Assembly: GCA_964462945.1 (NCBI GenBank)
Contig: CAYWZW010000072.1
Location: 1-26,771 of the forward strand
DNA: 26,771 nt
Origin: GCA-020343675 sp964462945
GTDB taxonomy: Bacteria; Planctomycetota; Phycisphaerae; Sedimentisphaerales; Anaerobacaceae
Direction of reading: 5' to 3'
A program made the position numbers and the translations under genes. Of the stretch, positions 6,966 to 14,726 are shown piece after piece; the first letter of the stretch is position 1; every line of letters starts with the position of its first letter. The notes under the pieces were generated by a model, which saw nothing but the letters and a program-made list of their open reading frames with translations, searched no databases and had not been told where the DNA came from.

Positions 6966-9515
6966 ATGAAAAAAAGCTTGGGACATAATGTCGGCTATCT
7001 TATCAGCCTGTGCTTGTTCATCGCGGCGATGGCGCTGCTGCACCGCGAGCTTCGGCACTATCACTTCCATGACATCGTCGCCGAGATCAGAAGCCTCAGG
7101 CCGGCATTTCTCGGCCTGGCGGTGCTTCTGACCGTCCTGGACTACATAGTGCTTACAGCCTATGATGCCCTGGCTTTACGCTACATCCGCCACCGTCTGG
7201 AGTATTCCAGGATCGCTCTGGCCTCCTTCGTCGGCTACGTCTTCAGCCACAACATGACCATCGTGGGCGGCAGCACGGCGAGATACCGGATCTACTCGGC
7301 ATTAGGAGTCCCCGCCGGTGAGGTGGGACGGCTGGTTGTTTTCTGCGGCCTGACCTTCTGGCTGGGCTTCTTCGCCGTTGGCGGAGTCGTCTTTGTGTCG
7401 GAGCCGCGTAACATACCCGTCGCATTGTATATTCCCTTTGCCACAGTCAGACCCGTCGGCGTGATTTTTCTTGCCCTTGTAGCCGGCTATTTGACCCTGA
7501 TCGCTCTGAGGCGCAGGCCGCTAATGCTCCGCGGATGGGGGTTTGAGATTCCATCGGTCCCGATCTCGGTCGGCCAGATCGCGATTGCGTCCTTTGACTG
7601 GCTTTTGGCTTACGGGGTCCTCTACGCCCTGCTGCCGGCCCGCGCACAACTGACGTGCGTGCAATTTCTCGGCATCTTCATGCTTGCCCAGGCGGCCGGG
7701 CTTTTGAGCCATGTGCCGGGCGGGCTTGGCGTTTTCGAGACGGTGATCCTGCTTCTGCTTTCGGGCAGGCTGGAAAAGTCGGCGATGGTCGGCTCCCTCG
7801 TCTTGTACCGGCTTGTTTACTATCTGCTTCCCTTCGCTGCGGCGACGGCGCTGCTGGCTCTTCACGAGCTAACTGAAAAAAGGCATGTCCTGAAAAGGTT
7901 CGGTGTCACCTTTGGCAAATGGAGTTCCATGGTCACGCCTCACGTCCTTGCCGTAGCGAGCTTTATCGCGGGCATCATCCTGCTTTTCTCGGGGGCATTG
8001 CCCGCCGCCAAGGGCCGGATCGCCTGGCTGGGCGGCTTGCTGCCTCTGCCTGCGATTGAGATCTCTCATTTCCTGGGCAGCCTAGCCGGCGTCGGCTTGC
8101 TGATACTGGCCCGCGGGCTTCAGCGGCGCATGGACGCAGCCTATCACTTGACCGTCGCCCTGTTAGGATTGGGAGTGGCCTTTTCCCTGTTGAAGGGTTT
8201 CGATTACGAAGAGGCCGCCATATTAGCCGTGACGCTGCTGCTGTTCTTGCCCTGTCGCGGCGAGTTTTACAGAAAGGCCTCTCTGATCGGCGAGCGCCTG
8301 AGCACCACATGGGCCATTCTAATCGTCGCCGTGATTATCAGCTCCGCCTGGCTGGGCATTTTCTCCTACAAGCACGTCGAGTATTCCCACGAGCTTTGGT
8401 GGCGTTTTGCGATGAACGCCGATGCGCCGCGCTTTCTGCGCGCCACTACGGGCGCAACCATTGCCCTGCTGCTCTACGGCCTGGCCAAATTGTTGTTCCC
8501 GAGCGCCGTGGAGCCTTCGCCGGCGGATGCAGAGACAATGAAGGCCGTCGAGGGCATCGTGAGGCGCTCCCGCAAGACGTACGCCAATCTGGCTCTATTG
8601 GCAGACAAGAGCTTTTTGCTCAGCAAGAGCGGCGACTCCTTCATCATGTACGGCATCGAAGGGCGCAGTTGGATCGCTATGGGCGATCCCGTCGGCCCCA
8701 GGGAGGAATGGGAGCCTCTGCTGTGGCAGTATCGGGAGCTTTGCGATCGTCATGACGGCTGGCCTGTCTTTTACCAGATCGAAAGCCCGGGCATGGACCT
8801 CTATCTCGATCTGGGCCTGACGTTTCTCAAGCTGGGAGAGGAAGCTCGCGTTCCCTTGAAGGATTTTTCCCTCGATGGTCCGTCCCGCAGAGGACTGCGC
8901 CACGCGCACAACAAAGTCGAAAGAGAGAATTGCAGCTTCAGCATCATCCTTTCCGAGCAGGTTGGTGACGTGCTTGACCGGCTCAAGCAGATCTCGGACG
9001 TCTGGCTCGAAGAGAAGAAGACCCGCGAAAAAGGGTTCTCTCTCGGCTTCTTTGAGCCCGACTACATCAGGAAGACGCCGGTGGCGGTGGTTCGCAAGGA
9101 AGAAGAGATTATTGCTTTTGCCAACGTCTGGCTCGGCGCGGAAAATGAGGAGCTTTCAATCGATCTGATGCGGCATCTGCCCTCAGCGCCAAACGGAATT
9201 ATGGATTATCTGTTCGTCGAGCTGATGCTCTGGGGCAGGCGGCAAGGGTACAATTGGTTCAGCCTGGGCATGGCCCCGATGTCGGGTCTCGAGGATCGGG
9301 CCCTTGCCCCACTTTGGCACAAGCTCGGCACATTGGTCTTTCGTTACGGCGAGCACTTCTACAACTTCCAGGGCCTGCGCCAGTACAAAGAGAAATTTGA
9401 CCCCGTGTGGGAGCCTAAGTACCTTGCCTGTCCGCGGGCCTTGATGCTCCCTCGAATCCTCACCAATCTGGGGACCCTGATTTCGGGCGGCATCCGGGGG
9501 ATTGTCGCCAAGTAG
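6966..9515 (+). CDS. mprF: Lysylphosphatidylglycerol synthetase/flippase
   Basis: An 849-aa inner-membrane protein when started at 6966 (MKKSLGHNVGYL), the usual MprF length. An open frame continues back to 6687 but has no homologous residues and precedes the promoter. Residues 1 to about 500 are polytopic and include the LPG_synthase_TM/UPF0104 flippase region, with 'NMTIVGGSTARYRIYSALGV' and 'SHVPGGLGVFETV' as its marks. From about 520 to the end is the DUF2156 GNAT-like synthetase domain: 'KSGDSFIMYGIEGRSWIAMG', 'YQIESPGMDLYLDLGLTFLK', 'FSLGMAPMSGL' and 'YKEKFDPVWEPKYL'. The family transfers Lys (or Ala) from charged tRNA to phosphatidylglycerol and flips the product, lowering envelope charge and giving resistance to cationic peptides. 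Which amino acid is used cannot be read here. Confidence 0.93.
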   Translation: MKKSLGHNVGYLISLCLFIAAMALLHRELRHYHFHDIVAEIRSLRPAFLGLAVLLTVLDYIVLTAYDALALRYIRHRLEYSRIALASFVGYVFSHNMTIVGGSTARYRIYSALGVPAGEVGRLVVFCGLTFWLGFFAVGGVVFVSEPRNIPVALYIPFATVRPVGVIFLALVAGYLTLIALRRRPLMLRGWGFEIPSVPISVGQIAIASFDWLLAYGVLYALLPARAQLTCVQFLGIFMLAQAAGLLSHVPGGLGVFETVILLLLSGRLEKSAMVGSLVLYRLVYYLLPFAAATALLALHELTEKRHVLKRFGVTFGKWSSMVTPHVLAVASFIAGIILLFSGALPAAKGRIAWLGGLLPLPAIEISHFLGSLAGVGLLILARGLQRRMDAAYHLTVALLGLGVAFSLLKGFDYEEAAILAVTLLLFLPCRGEFYRKASLIGERLSTTWAILIVAVIISSAWLGIFSYKHVEYSHELWWRFAMNADAPRFLRATTGATIALLLYGLAKLLFPSAVEPSPADAETMKAVEGIVRRSRKTYANLALLADKSFLLSKSGDSFIMYGIEGRSWIAMGDPVGPREEWEPLLWQYRELCDRHDGWPVFYQIESPGMDLYLDLGLTFLKLGEEARVPLKDFSLDGPSRRGLRHAHNKVERENCSFSIILSEQVGDVLDRLKQISDVWLEEKKTREKGFSLGFFEPDYIRKTPVAVVRKEEEIIAFANVWLGAENEELSIDLMRHLPSAPNGIMDYLFVELMLWGRRQGYNWFSLGMAPMSGLEDRALAPLWHKLGTLVFRYGEHFYNFQGLRQYKEKFDPVWEPKYLACPRALMLPRILTNLGTLISGGIRGIVAK

Positions 9516-9635
9516 GAGCGGATACGCGAATGGATCGAATGGCGGCTGAAAGCCCACGACATATTGCCAGGCGGCCCTGACGACGTTTAGAAATCATGGC
9601 GCCTCTGGAAATACGGCAGGAACGAAGGTGCAACG

Positions 9636-10280
9636 ATGGAATTCTCGGCGAAAATGTCATGGCTGGCAACGGCCGCTTTCCTGCTGCTGGCAGGATGCAC
9701 CGATACACACACCGACTACTGCAAGCGAGGGCTTGCTTATGCCAAGAGCGGCGAATTCGACCGGGCCATCTCAAGCTACGACAAGGCCATCGAAATAGAC
9801 CCCTGGAATGCTGAGGCTTACGCCAATCGCGGCTACGTCTATTACACCAAAGGCGAGTATGACCGGGCCATTCTCAGCTACGACCGGGCGATCGAGATAA
9901 ACCCGGGCTTTCTACGAGTCTATATGAATCGAGGCGATGCGTACTCCATAAAGGGCGAATATGACCCGGCCATTTCAGACTACACGAAGGCCGTCGCGAT
10001 CAGTCCGAGGTATGCTGAGGCTTACGATGCTCGCGGGACCGCCTACGCCGCGAAGGGCAAATATGACCCGGCCATAGTGGACTTTAGTATCGCCGTTGTA
10101 ATAGAACCACGTAACGGCAAATTTTATTACCACCGTGCCGCTGCTTACCGGAATAAAGGGCTATATGGCGAAGCGTGGAAAGATGTCCGTCAGGCACAAA
10201 GTCTGGGCCACGCGGTCGATCCGGCCTTCATTAAAAAGCTCCAAGAGACTTCAGGCCAAGGCGAGCAAGTCAGCCCGTAG
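9636..10280 (+). CDS. TPR-repeat lipoprotein
   Basis: A 214-aa protein with signal and lipobox LLAG-C21, so probably anchored in a membrane facing the periplasm. Residues 28-197 are five consecutive 34-residue tetratricopeptide repeats, for example 'GLAYAKSGEFDRAISSYDKA', 'GYVYYTKGEYDRAILSYDRA', 'GDAYSIKGEYDPAISDYTKA' and 'GTAYAAKGKYDPAIVDFSIA', followed by a degenerate fifth with GLYGEAWKDV. TPRs bind protein partners; no enzymatic domain is present. A GAAGG site five to six bases upstream supports the start. It lies 120 bp after mprF on the same strand, so shared transcription is possible. Confidence 0.88.
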   Translation: MEFSAKMSWLATAAFLLLAGCTDTHTDYCKRGLAYAKSGEFDRAISSYDKAIEIDPWNAEAYANRGYVYYTKGEYDRAILSYDRAIEINPGFLRVYMNRGDAYSIKGEYDPAISDYTKAVAISPRYAEAYDARGTAYAAKGKYDPAIVDFSIAVVIEPRNGKFYYHRAAAYRNKGLYGEAWKDVRQAQSLGHAVDPAFIKKLQETSGQGEQVSP

Positions 10281-10300
10281 GACGGGCAACTAACTTGCCC
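10273..10300 (+). terminator. Overlapping hairpins at the end of the TPR gene
   Basis: GCCCGT/ACGGGC (10273-10287) and GGGCAA/TTGCCC (10284-10300) are mutually exclusive stems over the stop codon. There is no U-tract, so termination is only a guess. Confidence 0.3.
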
Positions 10301-10454
10301 ATGCGGATTTTGGTGCTTGATTGCCGGCGGCGGGCCTCAGCACCGAAGAGGCGGCTCGGCGTTCCTGAGGCGACTGGAGCGCAGACTCGTGCGTCTCTTA
10401 CGCCAGAAAACGCCCGGTCGAAAGCCAAAGAATGAACACAAATAAGTATGGTGT

Positions 10455-10480
10455 CCCCCAATTGGCTCCCCCAATTGGCG
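10455..10480. repeat. 13-bp tandem duplication
   Basis: CCCCCAATTGG occurs at 10455-10465 and again at 10468-10478, giving a 13-bp tandem pair with the palindrome CCAATTGG in each copy. It lies in the spacer between two convergent genes, 46 bp past the stop of the candidate nuclease gene. Confidence 0.8.
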
Positions 10481-10525
10481 ATTTGAATACCAATCCACTG
10501 CCGCCCAAGATTTTCAGCGGCGAAT

Positions 10526-11137
10526 TCATTCCGGATCACCGTTTCGGGGAACGGGCTTGCCCCCACGGATGATAACGTCCCTTCGTTGGTAAATCGCGTG
10601 ACCTCTAAGTTTCTGTGCGGCATTTCGCACTCCGAAGGTGTGAGTTCTGCCGCCGCCGGTCTCACCCGCGCTGCTTTTCTCGTATTTCCAATCCGCTTTC
10701 TGCAGGAAAATCACATCGACGCGCCAGATGATCACCGGCTTGCCCTGTTCGAGCGACTCCGTTGGATCGACGAGATACCGCCAAATGACGTACCAGCCGG
10801 GATGATCATAATGCGACTGTATGGCCCAGGGTCGTTTGCTCCCTTTGCTCTCAAGGCAATTGTGCGGATCCGCCGGGCCAAAACCACGCCGGCATAGGTC
10901 GGGGAAACGTTGTTGTGCGGTATCTGCGTGGCGGTGCTTCTCGTAATTGCTCACCGAGTCCAAAGCCTTCGTGCCGAAAATACCGACGATCGCACTAAAG
11001 ACATTCATTTGCTCATAGTAAATCTCAAGAAGGTCCGCCAGCTCCCGCTCGATATAGTTTACTGCTTTGAGAATTGCGCCAGGCGTAAGAGCGGGAGGGA
11101 GGGCAACATCCGAGTTGCAGTCATCTTTTCGCGCCAT
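10526..11137 (-). CDS. Candidate PD-(D/E)xK restriction endonuclease paired with the methyltransferase
   Basis: A 203-aa soluble protein starting MARKDDCNSD, with GAGGT eight bases upstream of ATG 11137. Its start overlaps the end of the methyltransferase gene by 17 bp, so the two are probably translated together. No family is recognised with certainty. It has an amphipathic N-terminal half ('AVNYIERELADLLEIYYEQM') and a possible nuclease signature: PD at 79-80, then E96-S-K98 in 'FPDL...NCLESKGSKR'. That matches the spacing of PD-(D/E)xK enzymes, and an aromatic region 'HYDHPGWYVIWRYLVD' follows. By position it would be the cutting partner of a type II restriction-modification pair. The C-terminal 40 residues look less ordered. 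Function is inference. Confidence 0.5.
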   Translation of the reverse strand: MARKDDCNSDVALPPALTPGAILKAVNYIERELADLLEIYYEQMNVFSAIVGIFGTKALDSVSNYEKHRHADTAQQRFPDLCRRGFGPADPHNCLESKGSKRPWAIQSHYDHPGWYVIWRYLVDPTESLEQGKPVIIWRVDVIFLQKADWKYEKSSAGETGGGRTHTFGVRNAAQKLRGHAIYQRRDVIIRGGKPVPRNGDPE

Positions 11138-12122
11138 TTCCGTTGACCTCACGGGGAATGTATTGGGCCAGGGCAGGGATAGCCTTGGTGGCGAGTTTGA
11201 AGTACAGCGTGTTCACTTCCAAGCCGATGCTGCGCAGGCCACAGGCGGCGGCGGCGGCGATAGTGGAGCCGGATCCCATGAACGGGTCAAGAATTACGCC
11301 TTCAGAGAGGGGCAAGGCAGCCCGGACCAGTTGGCGAAGGAAATGTTGGGGTTTGACGGACGGGTGCGGGGCGATCTCTCGCTCGGGGCCGCGCGCAGGG
11401 GACGAGTAGATGAGATCCTTGAACGGCTCATCCGCGGAAATCCGCCTTAGGCCGCCTGTCTTCCACTTTCTTAAGTTGTCCTGGACCCGTCCCTCGCACG
11501 GTTTGCGAAAGAGGCCCCAAGGTTCCCAGCAGGATTTTGGCATAACGGAAATTTCCGGGAATTCGTTGTGAGCGTTCTTGGGTCTGTCGCCGCCGCGCAG
11601 AGTGTGGACCACGCGAATGATCTCACCCCGTTTTTCAAATCCGGCCGAGATGAAGGGTTCGTACACGAGGTAGGACATCAGGGGATTCGTCGCGATAAAC
11701 ACATGCGCGCCCGGCACCAGCGCTCGAAGCAAACCCTCCGCAAGACGCTTGAAGAAAGTCCGCAGCTCCAAGCGGTCGGCTTCGGTGAGAACCGTGAAGC
11801 GAGGGACGGGCCTGCGCCGGCAACCGTCGAAGGACGGAGGGATGCGCCAGACGCCGCCTTCCCCATTACGCATTTTCTCCAACTGGGCGGGCGTATATTC
11901 GATGAGACCATAAGGCGGATCCGTAACTACCGCGTGGATCGAAGAGGGTTGAGCCTTGGCAAGCCAATGGAACGCGTCGGTATGGACGATCTCGTAGGAC
12001 CCGAACGTTTTCCTCACGGCGGGGGGAGAGAATAGCAGACCTCGTTCGGCGCCGACTGTTATTTGTGGTCGCTGCATGGTTCGCATAATCCGAATCTCTT
12101 TACTTGCGGCATTTTGCAGCAT
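11121..12122 (-). CDS. Beta-class site-specific DNA methyltransferase (N4-cytosine or N6-adenine)
   Basis: A 333-aa AdoMet-dependent enzyme. The catalytic motif DPPYGLIEY is at 68-76, and the AdoMet-binding motif LDPFMGSGST is near residue 278. That catalytic-before-cofactor order defines the beta class. Other marks are 'IVHTDAFHWL' before the catalytic motif and 'HPSVKPQHFLRQLVRAALP' before motif I. It methylates an exocyclic amino group in a specific DNA site, which cannot be predicted. Start at ATG 12122 is chosen because GGAGG lies five bases upstream and the codon overlaps the upstream stop as TAATG, a translational coupling signal; the frame stays open to 12155. The partner gene downstream overlaps its end. 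Confidence 0.88.
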   Translation of the reverse strand: MLQNAASKEIRIMRTMQRPQITVGAERGLLFSPPAVRKTFGSYEIVHTDAFHWLAKAQPSSIHAVVTDPPYGLIEYTPAQLEKMRNGEGGVWRIPPSFDGCRRRPVPRFTVLTEADRLELRTFFKRLAEGLLRALVPGAHVFIATNPLMSYLVYEPFISAGFEKRGEIIRVVHTLRGGDRPKNAHNEFPEISVMPKSCWEPWGLFRKPCEGRVQDNLRKWKTGGLRRISADEPFKDLIYSSPARGPEREIAPHPSVKPQHFLRQLVRAALPLSEGVILDPFMGSGSTIAAAAACGLRSIGLEVNTLYFKLATKAIPALAQYIPREVNGNGAKR

Positions 12123-12502
12123 TACGGCCTCCACGTCAAGACAAAACGGAGGCATAGGAATAGTCCGATAACGTGCCAGTCACAATGATAGTAAAACGAG
12201 CCGGTGTTCTTCAAGACGCGGTGCAGTTCGACGCAGCGGGGCCTCATAAAGTCGATGTAAGCCTGTGTCGAGGCGTGGCGGTCCTCGAAGGAACGTTTTT
12301 CTTTCGTCTCACCCCAGAAGACCTCATAGTTGCGGTTTGAATTGAACGGCGGGTCGATATAAATCAGGTCAACGCACTGGTCCGGGAATTTCTTGAGCTG
12401 CTCAAGATTGTCCCCGCAATAAATCACCCGCGTATCGACAAGAGCGGATGGTCTCCCCGCCGCTTGCACCGCTTTCTTTGATTTTGCCGCTTTTTTTGCC
12501 AT
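12122..12502 (-). CDS. Truncated DPPF-type DNA methyltransferase (N-terminal half only)
   Basis: A 126-aa product starts MAKKAAKSKKAV and carries 'VIYCGDNLEQLKKFPDQCVD' then 'LIYIDPPFNSNRNYEVFWG' with DPPF at 50-53. It continues to 'HRVLKNTGSFYYHCDWH' at about 110. Family members continue for several hundred residues from there to the FxGxG motif; here the sequence switches to VIGLFLCLRFVLTWRP and stops. The cofactor-binding part is therefore missing and the product should not methylate alone. The frame is nevertheless intact, with a promoter and translational coupling (TAATG) to the complete methyltransferase. It may be a decayed gene kept as a leader cistron, or a retained recognition fragment. 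The first reading is simpler. Confidence 0.75.
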   Translation of the reverse strand: MAKKAAKSKKAVQAAGRPSALVDTRVIYCGDNLEQLKKFPDQCVDLIYIDPPFNSNRNYEVFWGETKEKRSFEDRHASTQAYIDFMRPRCVELHRVLKNTGSFYYHCDWHVIGLFLCLRFVLTWRP

Positions 12503-12510
12503 ATAGCATC

Positions 12511-12538
12511 AGTGTAAACCCTGCCCAATAATTTGCAA
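12511..12538 (-). promoter_or_regulatory. Promoter of the methyltransferase module, near-leaderless
   Basis: On the minus strand TTGCAA (12538-12533), 16 bases, TACACT (12516-12511). Transcription would begin at about 12503-12505, next to the ATG at 12502, which has no ribosome site. The boxes are imperfect. Confidence 0.35.
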
Positions 12539-12545
12539 GTGGGTA

Positions 12546-12574
12546 TTGCCAGAAAGGTTTACCTTAGCTAAACT
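12546..12574 (+). promoter_or_regulatory. Promoter of the HNH gene
   Basis: TTGCCA (12546-12551), a 17-base spacer and TAAACT (12569-12574). It faces away from the methyltransferase promoter, whose -35 box ends seven bases away, making a compact divergent control region. The leader to the ATG at 12672 would be about 90 bases. Confidence 0.4.
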
Positions 12575-12671
12575 ACAAAGAAAATTCGTTTAGGAAGCGA
12601 GTTGATGGCGGACTCATTTGGGTCTTAGTTTAGCGAGTAAAACGCAATCGTCGAAAAGGAGTTCGAAGAAA

Positions 12672-13091
12672 ATGGCTTACGACAATATCACTCTCCGAAA
12701 GATTTATGACCGCACCACCGGGTATTGCCACATCTGCAAGAAAAAGTTGAGTTTTACCAATTATAATAGAAGACGCAAGAAGGGTGCGTGGGAAGTTGAA
12801 CATTCTCACCCACGTGCAAAGGGGGGAAGAGATTACTTGAGCAATCTTTACGCATCCTGCATATCCTGTAATCGCACAAAAGGAACCCATACTACACAGA
12901 CAGCACGTTCGTGGCATAACCGCAAAAAAGCTCCTCTGTCAAAGGTAGAAAGGAAAAAGGCGAAGTGTTCAAACGCTATATTCGGAGGAATAATCGGTGT
13001 AATAATTGGTCGAGTTGCAGGTCCTTTGGGTGCATTAGTTGGAGCCGCTCTTGGCGGGAAAATTGGCTACCATGTCGATCCAGACAGATAA
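12672..13091 (+). CDS. HNH endonuclease-like protein with C-terminal glycine-zipper segment
   Basis: A 139-aa protein with AAGGAG ten bases before ATG 12672; the open frame runs further upstream but without a site. Residues 15-75 are an HNH domain. It has C19-x2-C22 and C63-x2-C66 as a zinc pair, EVEHSHPRAKGG (41-52) with the metal/catalytic histidines, and LSNLYASC with N58. Such domains cut DNA. A basic linker leads to residues 103-132, 'GGIIGVIIGRVAGPLG' then 'ALVGAALGGKIGY', a glycine-zipper helix pair that can insert in or assemble at membranes. The tail ends HVDPDR. It is adjacent to and divergent from a restriction-modification-like module. The region is AT-richer than its neighbours, suggesting transfer. 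A role in defence is inference. Confidence 0.82.
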   Translation: MAYDNITLRKIYDRTTGYCHICKKKLSFTNYNRRRKKGAWEVEHSHPRAKGGRDYLSNLYASCISCNRTKGTHTTQTARSWHNRKKAPLSKVERKKAKCSNAIFGGIIGVIIGRVAGPLGALVGAALGGKIGYHVDPDR

Positions 13092-13218
13092 TAACTTCTC
13101 GGGAATATGAGGGAATATTCGGGACGTTTACCGATTGTTGAGGTTGAAGAAGAAAACTGGATGCCAAATGCCGTATCGAAACAAGAAAAAACGAAATTCG
13201 TACACGTCCATATGTTCC

Positions 13219-13710
13219 CTATTTTCGCCCGGCTTTTTTTGGCTTTGTTCCTTCTGGCAAACGCAAAGACACTCTTTGCTTGGGGTAGTCTATTTTCAAG
13301 ACGAACTGCCCTAAGAAATTGCGTTGGCCGAGCAGGAACGCTTCCAATCCACAGGTGTAATCTATTAACTGGTCTTGAATTGCGAGCAGAACCTTTCCCT
13401 CATTCGGGCGCCCATCGAGCTCAACGTCTAAGACTTCAACGCGTGACGTATGCGGAAAAGTAGTGGTTTGTCGATTAGCCGTGTGGACCATCTTGGGACT
13501 GACCGCGTACAAATCGTGCCCAAGCCTCCATGCTACATTGGCAGGAAAGGCACATTCGCCGGCACCCGTGTCAATGAGAGCAAGAGCGATAACGGCTAAG
13601 CCTTTCTCTGGATTACTGACCTTTACCCAAAGGGCAGGAATTGCATTAGGACCGCCGACCCGAACACCTTTCTTGGTCGGCAAAAGAAATGGATAGTCGC
13701 GGATCGGCAT
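13219..13710 (-). CDS. Retropepsin-like aspartyl protease domain protein
   Basis: A 163-aa soluble protein. It contains 'ALIDTGAGECAFP' with the retropepsin catalytic signature D47-T-G-A50, a flap-like middle and the closing block 'FLLGQRNFLGQFVLKIDYPKQRVSL', which matches the usual 'ILGRDFL..F...FD' of clan AA proteases. Bacterial proteins of this kind are small, probably work as dimers, and mostly have no known substrate. It starts 12 bp after the DUF5678 gene stop, and this pairing is seen in other genomes as I recall. There is no signal peptide. The ribosome site is weak (GGGATCGAGA), consistent with coupling to the upstream gene. Confidence 0.75.
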   Translation of the reverse strand: MPIRDYPFLLPTKKGVRVGGPNAIPALWVKVSNPEKGLAVIALALIDTGAGECAFPANVAWRLGHDLYAVSPKMVHTANRQTTTFPHTSRVEVLDVELDGRPNEGKVLLAIQDQLIDYTCGLEAFLLGQRNFLGQFVLKIDYPKQRVSLRLPEGTKPKKAGRK

Positions 13711-13722
13711 TCTCGATCCCGC

Positions 13723-13917
13723 TCAGTATATGTAAGTTACGCCTTCCTTGGGCACGAAGAGAAGGGCGGGGATATCCACTCCGCTTTTGCGCGCGCGATC
13801 AATGACTGCACCCACGTCGGAACCGGAAGCAACTATTCTCCTTCCACTACGAGGGTCGAGAGCCACATACCTCGATTCGGACTTTCTACCCTTGGCAGGT
13901 CTTTCTTTGCTGTCCAT
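13723..13917 (-). CDS. Small DUF5678-like protein
   Basis: A 64-aa protein from ATG 13917, which has GAGGAGA seven bases upstream; a longer frame to 14049 lacks one. The sequence 'SRYVALDPRSGRRIVASGSD' then 'VGAVIDRARKSGVDIPALLF' and VPKEGVTYIY fits the DUF5678 pattern of a tiny alpha/beta domain with a conserved 'P.L.FVPKE...Y' end. Function is unknown. It is the first gene of a two-gene unit with the retropepsin-like protein and may act with it, for example as a partner or inhibitor; that is inference. Confidence 0.7.
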   Translation of the reverse strand: MDSKERPAKGRKSESRYVALDPRSGRRIVASGSDVGAVIDRARKSGVDIPALLFVPKEGVTYIY

Positions 13918-14726
13918 TTGCCTATCTCCTCTTTTCGTAGGCGCTCCTGTACACAGATATGCCCAACACGCACTATTCTTAGAGTTTACAATATCAACGG
14001 TTCTGAGGCAAGAGAAATCCAGCACAAAACCAAGTAATCTATCGACCAAACGATCTTATGGCAAGAAAAAAAATTCAAATCTCCCAGAAATTGTAACCAA
14101 CACCATAAGTTTTTTGAGAGTAATATGTTAGAACTCTGACCTCTAAACTGAGGCGCCATAACATACGAAGGATGCTACTGCTTGTTCGTGAATTCCACTC
14201 CCGAAAACCGACTTATCAATAGTGAAACCTTAGTTCTGAATCATGACTTATTCAGGACAGCCAACGCTTTTGCAATCGAGTGCGCTCTGGAGGTTTGACC
14301 GCGGACAGGAGTTATTCTTCCATTCGCAACCAGACTTCTCCACTGCGTGATGCTGCGCATCACTCCGGTCGAAGTGACAGATTCGTATTGCGCAGGCCGT
14401 ATATCGCATGGCGTGGTGATACGCTGGGCGAAGTGACGGCGAGAATCGAGCATCCCGTCAACGATTTGCTATTGACTGTCGGCTAACGACTGTTCACGCA
14501 TATCGGTTTCACTTCACCAAATGTCCAATTGGTTGAGAATGGCGTTTAGTAGGGCTAAAAGTGTGTTTTTGGGGGCTGACTTGACTTTTTGGTTTTGGGG
14601 CCTATATATTAGTGGCACGGCGGCTAAAAGCAGCCGGACTTGACCACCCGATTCGTCGGGGGAGGCGTTTTAGTGTGAACAAATACCGTCGGTGCGCCGG
14701 CGGCGGAAAAAGGATATGCCGTATAT
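13918..14726. other. Long intergenic region upstream of dnaG
   Basis: 809 bp without a supported gene. Open frames at 14241-14453 (minus) and 14280-14486 (plus) are short, mutually overlapping and lack ribosome sites. The stretch includes a GTGATG/CATCAC hairpin (14347-14363) followed by TCGAAGTGACAG, a phrase common in bacterial spacer repeats. It also contains the dnaG promoter and leader at its right end. Confidence 0.6.
14581..14610 (+). promoter_or_regulatory. Sigma-70 promoter of the dnaG-rpoD operon
   Basis: TTGACT (14581-14586), an 18-base spacer and TATATT (14605-14610). Transcription would start near 14617, giving a leader of about 110 bases with a CCCGA-TTCG-TCGGG hairpin (14647-14660), a stable UUCG tetraloop. 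Confidence 0.65.

Noticed and set aside
14241..14486. Small genes in the 13.9-14.7 kb gap
   Set aside because: The two overlapping opposite-strand frames have no ribosome site and no motif, and contain spacer-repeat phrases.
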